Assembly (NCBI RefSeq): GCF_036850765.1
Contig: NC_089496.1
Coordinates: 102,386,267-102,450,266, forward strand
From: Saccopteryx bilineata
Lineage: Eukaryota; Chordata; Mammalia; Chiroptera; Emballonuridae
Direction: 5' to 3'
Length of the DNA stretch: 64,000 bases
Below, in pieces: positions 34,427 to 48,700 of the stretch. Under the pieces are notes generated by a model. That model was given only the letters and a program-made list of their open reading frames with translations. It had not been told where the DNA came from and searched no databases. The position numbers and the translations under genes are program-made. The stretch's first letter is position 1. Each line of letters starts with the position of its first letter.

Positions 34427-37400
34427 GTAAGTAAATATCTTTCCAGAGTGCTCGATACTTTCAGGAAGGGCTATGGAGGCTGAATTCTAGCCGCAGTGGT
34501 GAGGAGTAGAGACAGGTCTGTGACTGAGAGCCCAGCTCTTGGAGGCAGGTTTCCAGGTAAAAGCTAAGACACCCAGTTAAATCTGAATTGCAGATCAACA
34601 ATAACTATGTGATAGTTTCCTCTTCAAAAATTCGTCTGATACTCTAACTTGTATTTTCATTGGCTAAATTTAGCAACCCTAGCTTGGTGTCGTGTGGGGT
34701 TCGAACCCTGGTCCACCAGCCACAAAGGTATTCCCCTGAGCACAATTCTGAACCTCTCTGTCCTCTCTTCTGAACCTCTCTCTATCGTCCTCTGTGAAAT
34801 AAGCATAGACCACCACCCCTCCCGGAGGATCGCTGTGAGACGTAGGTAACGTAAGTCACGTCAATCACCTTGCCCAGGTAGATTTTGAGAATACAGCCCC
34901 CACCACAGCTGCTACTCCTAGTCCTATTCATCTAGACTTCGTCTTCTTCAAGAACACTCCCTTTGTGTTATTCTTTTACGGGGTGACATTTAAGCCTAGA
35001 GTCGATCAAACAATGGATTTGCTATTTGATTATTTGTGAGTTCCCTGGGTCCTGGGAATCCAGGGTGCCCCTTTAACCTAGCTTAGAGACCTCAATACTA
35101 GCCTTCTGGAGATATAAAGCTTTGGCCTTGGCATGCCACGAGCTGGAAGGTGGCTACAAGGAGTTGAGAGTCTCACCTTCTCTACCGAGGCCTGGGGACA
35201 CGAGGCTGCTTCTTTCTTGGGCATCGAGGGCTCAGGAAAGGCAACAGAGTTGAGAGGCTAAATGGGACCTGCACAGGACTGCACAGAGAGATGAAGGACT
35301 GGGGTGGTTCTGCAAGGTAGAAATGAGACACAAAAGCCTTCCTTTAGCTTGGACGTTTTCTGGTGACGCCGTTTTGTGAACGTGTAGTTAGGAAGACATT
35401 TGGGGACGAGGAGAAAGAAAAGATGCCGCAAAATAGAAGTTAGTTCATATTTTGCCAGAGGGACCATGAAGAAGAGCATTCTGGTTAAACTAACATCCTT
35501 AAAACCCTCCTGGGTGATTGCAGGAAAAGAAATCTGCTTCCAAAGACTTGGCTGCTTCAGTGATAATGCCCCATGGGCAGGAATTGTGGAAAGACCCCTG
35601 AAAATATTGCCCTGGGGCCCCAAGGAAGTCAACACCCGCTTCCTCCTCTACACCAATGAGAACCCGAACACCTACCAAGTAAGGGAGCTCATCGTTTTCA
35701 GAACTAAGTTTCACCTATTTTACATGATAAGGATAACAAATTATAAGTCTTCTAAAGAGAATAAGTCAGTGGAATTTACATCTTTGTAGACTTTGAGGAC
35801 TGTGTGCTTAAGTATTATTTTCTGTAACTTTGTATATAAAAAGTCCATTACCTTGCTATTATTCTTCTCCTATCTCTATGATACTGTTTAATAAATAATT
35901 TAAGTATGGATATATGTGTGCTTTTATATATATATATATATATATAAAATCTCTCAATGTTATATATAATCTTCCAACATATTTTATGTATATAGAATAT
36001 GCACAGAGAAACCCTTCCATTGCATGGAAATGAGACCCCTACTAGCAATGTTATAGGAAATAGATCATCCCAAGGAGAACAATTATAAAAATGTCATGAT
36101 ATTTGGAAAGCAGCGACTTGATGGTGACTGCAGATGGTTCGGTTGAGATGGGAGAACCCTCACTCCCGAAGGTCCTGAGCCCGGGCAGTCTTCTTCTACC
36201 ATGAACATACAGGTCCACTGGAGTCTGTAATAAACTTGACGTGGAAGCCTTTTCTCCCCCAAATAGGAACTCGTTGCAGAGCCATCAACCATTGAGGTCT
36301 CCAATTTCAAAACAGATAGAAAAACCCGCTTCATTATTCACGGATTCATAGACAAAGGAGAAGAAAGCTGGCTGGCCAACATGTGCAAGGTGAGACGTGG
36401 TCATCTCTTAAGGGAGGACTGATTCTGGAGTGATAATTAACCATGGGGAAGGCACAGGCCCCGACCAATCAGGGCAAATGCTGGCCCTGGTGACACTGGA
36501 GGAGCTTTGAACTCTGCCGGCTCAGGTTCGGGGGCGGGGGTGGGTGTCCAGCAGGCAGAGGGATGGAGAGGGCCTAGCACCATCAGGGCGGCCAGGTTGG
36601 CAGGCGTTTGGAGGCTCTGGGTAGTAGCACTTCAATAAAGAATACAGAGATATTTCCAATTTTAGCAACACATTACCGTACTGATGCAACATGAGTTGCA
36701 TTTTCAACAGCTTTTCATTTTTTTAATAGGTTTTCACTTTTAGATGAAGGAGCTAATGTAACTCATTTTTGCTCGAAAGAATGCTTTTCCTTTGGTTTTC
36801 ACTTGCTACTCTGTAGTCTCCTGGGGTAGCAATTCCTAGGAAAGCTGGGTTGGTTTTCATTTCCCACGTCTGTTGTTTCCACAGTAGAAGTGATTCTGTT
36901 TCCTTTCCTTTGTCTTTGGCTATGTGCCCTGTGACAATTAAGAATTTAAAAAAAAAAAAAGAAAAAGAAAAAAGACAGAGGCCCTGGCCTAGTAGTTCAG
37001 TTGGTTAAAGCACCGTCCTGACATGCAAGATTGTGGGTTCAATCCCCAGTTAGGGCACATGCAAGAACCAACCAATGAACGCATGAATAAGGGGAACAAC
37101 AATGTTGTTTCTCTCTTATCTCTCTGTCTCTCTCTCTCTCCCTTCCTCTCTCTCTAAGAATCAATCGCTAAAAATATTTTTAAAAGACAGAAAATCAAAC
37201 AGAACCAACTTTCCTATTAACCTCTAGGTCACTGCTCAAACTTTATCATTGATGCATTTATTCACAACGCTTCTGTGGCCAGCTGTGGCACAGGGGAACA
37301 GTCATTCCTCCAGAGCGTCTCGAGAGAAGGACACCAACAATCCTGTTTAATTCCAGATCTGTCCATGACTCGAGGGAGATGACTCCAGAGAGTTTCTGCT

Positions 37401-40400
37401 GACCTGAGAATGAGTGGGCTAATTCTGTCCCCACGTTTAGAAATAATCAGTCAAACCATGACTTATCTTCTAAAGTAATTTCAAGTTGATGGCTGTTGGG
37501 GGACGGCAATAAATTTCTCCACAACCAGGAAGAAAAAACTAAGTGATTCTCAGCTCTGTAGGAATGTAGACCTTTAGATATATATAGATGATTTATTTCT
37601 GAGATCTCAAAAGCAGATGTGCTTTCTTTGCATCATGTGCTTGGCTTTGACATCCTATCTGCACTCCGATGGAGAAGAGTGGATCGAACTCAAAGGTTAA
37701 AGTTCCTGGATTCTAGTCTCTCTCTGTCCCTGACATTGGCACATTGTTTCCCCTCTGTGAACTTCTCTATCAGTAAAACGGAAGAGTGGGAGGTGATTTC
37801 TAAGATTGCTTCCTTCTTCTCAAATTCTTTTTGGAAAAACGATGGGAATATGTATAAACACACACTCAAACAAACGACAGTCCTGCCAGATCTGATGATA
37901 TGAAACTATCACTGACCCCCACCAAATAAAGCTTCCAGTAGATTGTACTTTCATGCAAAATAACTTTTTAGTAATAGATAATAAAACGTGTTGGTCTGAA
38001 AACTTTGATTAGTTTTTCCATTATGGAAAAACTCATTTACCTTTATCATATTTATTTAAGGGGTCCAACATAGTCTTTCATTTATTCATTTATTTATTCA
38101 TTCAATAAATATTGATTGAGCACAAAGTATGCACCAGGAACTGGTCAAAGCACTGAAGATACAACAGTGAACAAGACAGGCAATGTCCTGGGGCGTATTC
38201 TAGTAAGGGATGATGTAGTCTTACGACTTTATAAAGCTCTAATGAGACAACCCACTGTACCAGATGTTATATCTTTTCCCCCCTGAAATGGTGTTTATGC
38301 AACTGTTGCAGTAGAAATCCCAAGAATTCAGTTCCTATTATGGCCAAACCTCCAGTGTGGAGTCAATGCTCAACTATAAAAAGGATTCCATATCCATAAC
38401 AGGCTAGAAGTTTTGTTCTTTGTTTTGGGGGTTAAAAGGAAACACTACATTATAAATCCTAATCCTCAAATGTATTAATCAGAAATTAATGAAGATGCTG
38501 AATCGTTTACCTATCCATTGTGCCTTTTCCACCAGAACCTGTTTCACGTGGAAAGTGTCAACTGCATTTGCGTGGATTGGAAAAGCGGCTCCCGGACGGG
38601 ATACACGCAGGCCGCACAGAACATCCGGATCGTGGGGGCAGAAGTGGCATATTTTATTGAAGTCCTTCAGGTACCTTTTGTATATAAAAGCCCATGCACC
38701 TTGCCTCTGGGTTCTCTTCCAAAGAACAACAACAACAGCAATTGCTGTAGGTACGGTAACTGCTAAAGACATTTCTCTACTGCGATTGGCTTTTCCCCTT
38801 GGTTGAAAAGAAATGCAAACAAAATCCCAATTTGGGCTTCATCAATACGCTTGTTAAGGCCAATAAACTAGTTTTTCTTAAATGTGGTATTATTTATTAG
38901 GCAACCACATAGGCTGTTTTGACAGAATCCCCCCAGTATTTCTTTTAATTTTACCAGCAATTAAGCCAACTTAGCACATGATCTTGTCAGCCTCAAGAGT
39001 AAACTAGCCCTGGCCTATTGGCTCAGCGGTAGAGCGTCGGCCTGGCGTGCAGGGTACCCAGGTTCGATTCCCAGCCAGGGCACATAGGAGAAGCGCCCAT
39101 TTGCTTCTCCACCCCACCCCCTTCCTCTCTGTCTCTCTCTTCCCCTCCCGCAGCCAAGGCTCCATTGGAGCAAAGATGGCCCGGGCGCTGGGGATGGCTC
39201 CTTGGCCTCTGCCCCAGGCGCTAGAGTGGCTCTGGTCGCGGCAGAGCGACGCCCCCTGGTGGGCAGAGCGTCGCCCCTGGTGGGCGTGCCAGGTGGATCC
39301 CGGTCGGGCGCATGCGGGAGTCTGACTGTCTCTCCCCTTTCCGGCTTCAGAAAAATACAAAAAAAAAAAAAAAAAAAAAAAAAAGAGTAAACTAGGTTTG
39401 GTTTTGTTTCTAAATTTTTAAGAGAAGCACAATGATAACAAGCTACCTTGATGTTATCAACTAAAAACAAAGAGAATGTTAAAGCTTGAGGGTGCCTAAA
39501 TATTTGCTTTCGTTATTATTTTCTCATCCAAATTCATGCTTTATTACCGCCACATAACAATTCTTCATATCCATTGAAAGGACTCTCTACTAAGTAAAAC
39601 AACAAAAGAGAGCCTGACCTCTACCAGTTTAAATGTGGAAACCATCACCATTTTCTATGATAACTGAAAAATATTATGAAAAGTAATTGTTTAGAAGGCA
39701 GAGTGTGTCTTCTCAAGACTCAAGTTTTCAGTTTCCCTTATGCATCCAACTTGAATTTTGCAGTATTTGAAAACATTCTGAAGAAGTGCTTTTTTTTTTT
39801 TTTAACCAGTCGGCATTTGGCTACTCACCTTCCGATGTCCACATCATTGGCCACAGCCTGGGTTCCCATGCTGCTGGGGAAGCTGGAAGGAGGACCAATG
39901 GGACCGTGGGACGGATCACAGGTTGGTCAAAAGAGTAAGAGCTACAAAATTAGACTAAATGGAGCCCGCAAGGAAAGGATGGAAATTCAGTGCAGCCCTG
40001 CTTTTTATCTAAGAAGACAGGTTTTCCCATTTTCTAAACTGAGCCATGTGATCAGAAATCAGTGTTTGTGGAGGCCTGGTGAATTTTTTTTATTGATATC
40101 GATCTTTGGTCTACAGAGCCCTATTTAACATATTAATATTGCATATGACTAAAATGTGAATTTAAAACGTCCGGAGGTCTTAACCATACCTATTTTCCCT
40201 TTTTCAAGCATTCACAAAGGACAAATGTCATGAATAGGGTAAACAGCATAAAAATATAATAAATAACAAATAGTTTTACATGCTGATAATTAGATAAAAT
40301 ATATTATTTTTAAAACCTTGGATGACTTGTATTTGGCCAATGGGGGTCACATGTTGGCTACGCAGGTCCTAAAACAACAAAGTTGATAAGAAAGACTTTG

Positions 40401-43400
40401 CTATCCTGCAGCTGAGAGATGACTTTTTCAGGAAACGGTTACTGTCCGCTTCTATACTTCCACTCTGATTTCCTTTTTTATACTCTAGATAAATTGGTTA
40501 CGTTTGAATAGGAGGAGGCATCTGGAATGTCTGTCATTCATTGCTGGAGAGAATGGTCTCCCATTGTCTGTAAATGTTTACGAGAGCCTCGTCAGCCAGG
40601 CACGTCAGCCGGGCACGTCAGCCCGGCACTGTGCAAAGTTGTGGTCCTGGTGACCGTGAAAATCAGGGTCCTACCCTCATGGGAGCTTAGAGAATAGTGG
40701 GGACTCTTTTAACTTGAACAGCTTTTAGGGAGCTCAGTGTCTCTCAGAATCTGGACTTTTCTGACAACTGCCGCTAGTGATCAGGATTGCCCCAGTGACT
40801 TAAGTATCCATAAGTAAATCGAAATTCCATGGTTTGAGGGAAATTCACTTTAAAGCAGATAGTAAATTAGACGCAGAGTTCCCTTCAGAAAATGGGAAAG
40901 TGGGAAAGAATCAGCCAAACTCTTTCATGCCTAACTCATGACGACCGCCACTGCTTGCACTCAGGTCTGTCGTTAACGAAGACGGGAGAGTGGGCAGGTA
41001 GGTACACGGATGGATTTTAACATGACGCCTCTGTTACTTAGGGTTGGACCCCGCTGAACCTTGCTTTGAGGGGACTCCAGAGTTAGTCCGACTGGACGCC
41101 AGCGATGCCCAGTTTGTGGATGTAATTCACACAGACGCCGCCCCCATCATCCCCAACATGGGTGAGCTCCCTGAATCCGTCCTCCTAGAGTGCTTTCTGT
41201 GCCCATACATTGGAGTGCTGTAGAGGGTTTTCAGTCCGACATTCACATCATCTTTCCCATATTTTGAAATTCTTCAGGGTTTGGAATGAGCCAAACCGTG
41301 GGACACCTGGATTTCTTTCCAAATGGAGGAAAAGACATGCCCGGATGTCAGAAGAACATTCTCTCTCAGATTGTGGACATAGAGGGGATCTGGGAAGGTA
41401 AAACCATTGTGTGCGTGAGAGTTCTTTGGGGGGGAAATATCTGTATTTCGCTTTGCTAACCTTGCTAAATACAGGCCTTACATTTTGTATGACAAAGGAC
41501 TTTTAATTGTATCCCCAAGATATGGAATTTTCACTGGGGACAGTGGGCATGAGGAAATTGTAAGAAAGAAGATGTATTTGTAGTCAACTTTCCAAAGATC
41601 AAATTCAGGAAATGCATTACTAAGTTTTATTATCTATAGGGATCAATCTTTTACTTCTAAAGTTTCTTTCCACTAAAAAAAAAAAAGAGCTAGTTTTCTA
41701 TTTCTAAAAATGCTATTTTCTATTAGCTATGGCATAACTATTGTCATCTTAAACAGTACTCAACTTCTAATTCCATCGCAAATCATAAACACAGTTTATA
41801 AATGATTTTTGTTCTGTGACCACCATGAGTTCACACTAATTCAAGACATCTATTCAACAATTTAACTATATTCTGATCACGATGTTAGCTTGGAAAAAGA
41901 AAATCTGTCACTGACGAGGAATCCTGTCTGATTTCAAAGGCTCTCGTGACTTTTTCGCCTGTAATCACCTGAGAAGCTACAAGTACTACTCTGATAGCAT
42001 CCTCAACCCTGATGGCTTTACTGGGTTCCCCTGTGCCTCTTACAGCGACTTCACTAAAGTGAGTAGACTCCACCTTGCGCCTAAAGAATGTTGTGACTAT
42101 CATTCCTCCTGGCTGGTGTGATTCAGTGTCCTTGACATGCATTCAGTGGGTGTTACTATATGACTGCCACAAGATGTATACTTTTAGTCACACAGACTTA
42201 TTTTAATAGCAATAAGGTACTGGACAACTTTAGAGAAATGGCCTTGTCTATGGAAATGCTTCATGTCTGCCTTGTTCTCTCCTTTCTTCATGTGAGAGGT
42301 AAATGTTCAATCTTGTTTTGGAAATAATTTTAAGTAAAAAAAAAAAAAAAAGTCTGGAAATCTGAGCTGTGGCTACAGGATGCTAATAAACATGGAATAC
42401 TTAATTGCTGACCTCATAAAACGATAATATAATGGGCCTGTGGATGTTTTTGTGCAATCTCATAATTGCCAAAAATGTTTTGCAAGTTTTCACCTTGCTT
42501 GGTATTCTTTAGATATCTAGGTTAAGATCTTTAAATGTGATTTTGAATATGACCTATCTGTTGCCTGCTTATTTTTACTTGTTTTTCCTTTCTCTATAAT
42601 TTTTTCAAATAAAAATGTATGAACTGTGCCACCTAATAAATAAAAGATCGAGTAATATGCCAGGTGAAGTCACAATTACCAAGGAGGTATGCCTTAGTGA
42701 TGAGGAGAGAGAATATGAATCCAGGTTTCACCATTAAAATGCTGAATAATTTGGGGCAAAATACTTAACTTCTCTAAGACAATTTCTTCATTTCTAAATA
42801 TAAATAATAATGGTAGACTTCATAGATTTGGTGGGAAGATTTAATGAGTTGACATATGTTAACTGCCCAGAACCTAAAGTATAATAATTACCATTCAACA
42901 ACTGTGGGCCATTATGTGTATGATTGGGGGAGGTGTGTGTATATTTTATTCACAGAACAGCTTCCATATACAACCAGAACATTCCCCGTTCCTTAATCTA
43001 ACTTTATCTTCTTCTTAAATCTGTGTTCTCTAGGTAATGGGGAAAACAAACAGAGAAGCTTTAGGTATCATTCAGTGAAACTTAATCTGACTGACTCAAT
43101 AATATAAACAGTCCTTTTAGGTAATGCTCAGACACTTTCATAAGAAAAATTCTCACTCTTGCAGATCTCTCAGCATTTCTCTCCAAGTTGGTCCTGGCCC
43201 AGGCGGTCACCATGGTGGTGGTCAGCGTATATTGGGCAGAGGGAGAACTTGGGGGTCTGCTTTATTGATGGACCCATGGCCAACATCTGCTGATGGATTC
43301 TGGGAATATCTACTCTTCTGGCTCAAGCAATGTCTGTCCTCCGGGAGCTCTGGCCGTTCTTCCCGGCTGGCTCAGTCTCCACTTAGCTTTTGTTGAATGC

Positions 43401-45734
43401 AGACCTGTACTTGGCCCGTCCCCATCTGGTCCATCGATCCAGGAACGGAGCGGCCTTGCTCTTCCGTAGTGGAAACTGCTACCTTTGTCCTTCCCACTCT
43501 GGCTCCTCCTGCTCCCACTCTTCCTCCTACAATTCCTTGGCCCACAGTTTCTGTGTGATTATCCATCTTTTCTAGACCCCAACCCACTCTGGCTAAGCTT
43601 TCACAATTTACAGGAGCATTTTCTCTCCGCAGGAGAGAATTCTGAGATCTGAATTCTTTCGCTTTTGATATACTAATTGGGAGCTAAAGCAATTGAGAAA
43701 AATCTGACTTTTGAGCCTATTGTCCTCTTACTGGGTCTTATTTAGTGAATCAAAAGCTGATTATCACTTTCTGCTCTGCTTCTTGCAAACTTTATACAAT
43801 AAATTCTAACCACCTGCTGGGGCAACCGAGGCAGAAAAGAGAAGATTAAAATATGTAGATATAAATATATCCGTAAATTCTCTTTTACGTGATTTTTCTA
43901 TTTTTGTTAGGCTCGTGTTATTTAACAGCGAGTTTGCTAATTTTTAACCTTCGCTGAGACACTGTAAACGACCTCTCTTATCAGAACAGAATTGGCTTCA
44001 GAACGTTACCTTTCACAGAACAACATGTGAAAAAAAGATGAGGCACTATTATGAGAAAGAGCACCCTCATCCATCACTTGTTTATTTTCCCTAGAACAAG
44101 TGCTTCCCCTGTCCGAGTGAAGGCTGCCCCCAGATGGGTCATTATGCTGACAGATACGCTGAGAAAACAAAGGGCATGGGAGAGACCTTTTACCTAAACA
44201 CTGGTGATGCCAGCTGCTTTGCCCGTAAGTCTCGATTTGATTCGCCTTAAGTTCTTAATGGTACGTGTTTTATCACGCCCGGTGAAAATGCACGGAATTG
44301 CTTTTCTGTACAAAAGTCTTAAACACCCCTCCACAACACGGAAAGATACACAAATGCTGTGCTCAGCGAATCTGCGTGGTAGAACAGAGAATGGGAACTG
44401 AACTATGAATGCAAACAAAAATAAATGTCTTCATATTTGATACTGGTGCTGAATTCTGGAGGATTCTTCCCCTCCAGCCTCTTCATAGTCGGTCAAAAGT
44501 TTCACTGAGCAAAATTCTGAGATTCTGCACAAACAGGAGAGTGATCCAGGAGAGAGAGGGCAGAAGGTATGGACATGGAAAGGAACTGAGGGAGAGAAGA
44601 CATACGTGGGACTGCAGACTCCGAGGGTGCTGGGAATTAGAGGGTGTGTGGGGGGTGGAGCATGGGACGGACTCCAGGTTTCCCTTCCAGCTAATAGAGG
44701 AAGAAAACTATTTGGTTGGGAAACAATAAGGTTTGCTGCATTGTAAAAACCAAAGCCAAATTTAATCCCCTTCCCCAAGAGCCCAGGCTAGCTCAAAATA
44801 GTAAAAACTGGTAGTTTACTATTGACAAGTACCGTACATTTATTACCACATATTAATACATTTCCAATGGCAATGGAAAGTTGAATTGTAGAATTTTTAA
44901 AATAAAAGTAGACTACATAGACAAAGAGATGACAGTAGTCTAAAATGCGGTGATGTATGAAAACGAAGTAAACTGATGCCAATGTCATAGTTCTCTATTT
45001 TCTATGTGTTAACAAAGTTATTTTAACATTTAAGAATAAGTTGTTAGTATAAAAAAATCGAAAGCAAAATATATTTTCCCCTTGGCTTGAAATCTATTGA
45101 CTCTGGATAGAGTGTGTGCTCTTCCCCCTCCCCCAACGCATGGTCTTGGGACTTTTAGATCAAGCAGTAATTTTTCAACCGGTGTGCTGCAAGAATTTTT
45201 AAAACATGCAACACCTGACTATTTAGTGAGGGGCACTGGCCTCTCTTCCTTGAAATTACTAAGTTTAAAAAATGACAACAGCCAATACAATAATGGACGT
45301 CCAGTGTGAGTAAATCAAAATTATACCTATTTTTTTTGTCAGGTCGGCAAAAAAATATAATTTTTTTTTTTTTTTGGTGTGCTGCAGAGTTTTATCTCAT
45401 CTTTTATTTAAAAAAATATTTATTTTTATATTTATTCATTTTAGAGAGGAGAGAGAGAAAGAGACAGAGAAAGAGAGAGAGAGAGAGAGAAGAGGGAGGA
45501 GCAGGAAGCATCAACTCCCATATGTGCCTTGACTGGGCAAGCCTAGGGTTTCGAACTGGTGACCTCAGTATTCTAGGGCAATGCTTTATCCACTGTGCCA
45601 CCACAGGTCAGGCATTGTGCTGCAGAGTTTTAGTAATTAGTTCATGTGTGCCATGGATGAAAACAATTGAAAATCAGTGGAATAAATAAATGTTCATGAC
45701 TATTAGAAAAACTACCAATATTCAGACTGTGTGT

Positions 45735-45774
<40 letters not shown>

Positions 45775-48700
45775 TATTCAGAATTCAGCAGATGTGGAAT
45801 TCAAGTTTAGCCTGTTTTCAGTGTTTTTTTCCTGCAAGCTGACATTTTACAAATTCTCTCCTACCCTTTATGCAGGTTGGAGGTATAAGGTCACTGTTAC
45901 TCTGTCTGGAAAGAAGGTTAGAGGACACGTGCTAGTTTCTTTATTTGGAGACAAAGGAAACTCTAAGCAGTATGAAGTTTTCAAGTGAGTAACATATAAC
46001 TCTAAGCTCCTTACATGTTGGAGTACCTCGCACATGCAATGGTACTGCCACATATCATGAAAAGGTAGAGACTGTCTCACCCTTGGACCTTAATATATTT
46101 CAGAATTTTGTTTCTAAACTTTTTTTTTTTTTTTTGGATTTTTCTGAAGCTAGAAACTGGGAGAGACAGTCAGACAGACTCCCGCATGCGCCCGACCGGG
46201 ATCCACCCGCCTCGCCCACCAGGGGGTGACGCTCTGCCCACCAGGGGGTGACGCTCTGCCCCTCCGGGGCATTGCTCTGCTGCAACCAGAGCCACTCTAG
46301 CGCCTGGGGCAGAGGCCAAGGAGCCATCCCCAGCGCCCGGGCCATCTTTGCTCCAATGGAGCCTCGCTGTGGGAGGGGGAGAGAGAGACAGAGAGGAAGG
46401 AGAGGGGGAGGGGTGGAGAAGCATATGGGCGCTTCTCCTGTGTGCCCTGGCCGGGAATTGAACCCGGGACTTCTGCACGCCAGGCTGACGCTCTACCACT
46501 GAGCCAACCGGCCAGGGCCTTCTAAACTTTTTTCTCTGCTCTTTTCTGGGAAAACTCCTGATGTTTCCTTTGATGAGTGGCATCTGATTTATCACCAGTA
46601 AATAATTATTCTGTCCACCAAACAACTGAGAAAAGATAATATAATGAAGTCATCATTTACTAAACTGTGGGAGGATAATGAATAAAATATGTCTGAGTTA
46701 TAGATGGCAAACTACCACTGAGTTAGCCTACCTGTCTGCACTTATTCAATACATTAGAATGACAAATGCACTATTAATCATCATACTAGAGATGCACTCT
46801 AAGATGGTTTTAGAAATATATATATATACTTATATGTATATTTATGTATGTTTTTATTAACCATTTAACTCCTAAGGGGTGTTCTCCGACCAGAGGGTAT
46901 TCATTCCAATGAATTTGACTCAGATGTGGATGTTGGAAATTTGCAAATGGTTAAATTTGTTTGGTATAACAATGTAATCAACCCAACTCTACCCAAAGTG
47001 GGAGCATCCAAGATCATGGTGGAAAGAAGTGATGGACAAGTGTAAGTAATAAAAATCCAAAGAGATTTGAAGTATTGAATCACATTTATAGTTCTATTCC
47101 CACTGAAAGTTTACTTTAAGTTGTAGCTCCTATAATGGTTCTCCTACATCCCAACCACAGCTGTTTCCTAATCCCTTTTGTTTCTTTAGGAGAAAGTATA
47201 GAACTTTAGGAAAACCACTTTGATAGATTTGTAGATGAGTGTTATGTTATCTAATACAACTTGTGTTACAATGAGAATCTGGTTTCATGACCTAAGGCAA
47301 GAAGAATGATTTCATTTAGCAGCTGTGCCTTGTGCTGTGTGTGTGCTTAATATGTGTAACTTCCCCAAATGTCCTGGGTTCACCAAACTGCCAGTTAAAT
47401 TATGAGGGAAACACTTAATTTACCAAGGAATACAAATGAGCTATTTTGGATCATTGGCCCTCTTAGTGAAAACAGAGGTCAACTTTCATTCTAACCAAGA
47501 CTAAAGTGTGTGTGAGCCTAAGGATATTAACCATGATGAACCACCAGAAAAAGTGACATGATGATGGTAATCATAACAAAACCAGTATTACCCAGTATTT
47601 TGAATATAAAGCCAAAACCTTAGGCACATGCTTTATTCTTCTTTTGTCATCATGTCACTCAGTCCCTGTAAAAGTAGGCTTACAGTTGTGAGTACGTGAA
47701 ACACAGTTTATTCTTGTATTATTTACTAACCATTGTATTCTATTCCACACAAACAACTGTAAACTTACTTTTGTCTCACCTTGTACACTGGATGCAATTA
47801 ACAGCACATTAGACATTGCAGAAGAAAGATTGGTGAACCTGAAAACAGAATGTAAACTATCCAAAATAAACATACAGAGGAAAAGATTTTTGAAATGGAA
47901 AGAATATCAGTGAGCAGTGAAATAACTTCAAGAAGTATATTATACTTCTCATTGAAGACCCTAAAGGAGGACACAGAAAAATATATTTGAGGAAATAACG
48001 GCTTCAAAACTTTCTATCTTGGCAAAGGCTATTAAACCAACAGATCCAAGTGATACAACAAGAAACATGAAGAAAACCAACCAACAAATGTCAAAATCAA
48101 ATTGCTCAAAATTAGTTATAAATAGAAAAATCTTAAAAGTAGCTAGAGGAAAAATGCACTTTATATACAGAGAAATAAAGAAAATAATTACAGCAAATTT
48201 CTCGTCAGAAACAATGCAAGTGAAAAGACAGTAAAGCATCTTTAAAGTACTGAAAAAAGAACTGTTAACCTACAATTCTATATCCACAAAAATATTCAAA
48301 GATGAAGATGAAATGCTTTTCAGGCATACCAAAGCTGAAAGAATTTATCACCATCAGGTCAATATAAGGAAGGTCATCAGGGGGAGGGAAATTATACCAG
48401 TTGGAAAAGAATCTACAAAAAGAAACTGAGAGACTAGGGAACAGTTACTTCATTGGAAAATACACAAGGTCTTTAAATATTATTATTTAAGTCTTTAATA
48501 ATTGACTATTTTAAGATGATGGTTATATTTGAAAGGGTTATAATGTGTAAAATATGTGATAACAGTACCATAAAGGGTAAGAAGGAAGGAATAGAAATAC
48601 CCTACTGTATTTATATAAAATGTGAATTGATGTATCACTTGAAAGTAAGATATGATACGTTAAAAATATATTGTATAAATTCAAAAGCCACCACAAAATA

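Noticed and set aside
45728..45772. CRISPR-like or satellite array
   Set aside because: It is a plain TG microsatellite; no array of spaced repeats exists in this eukaryotic window.
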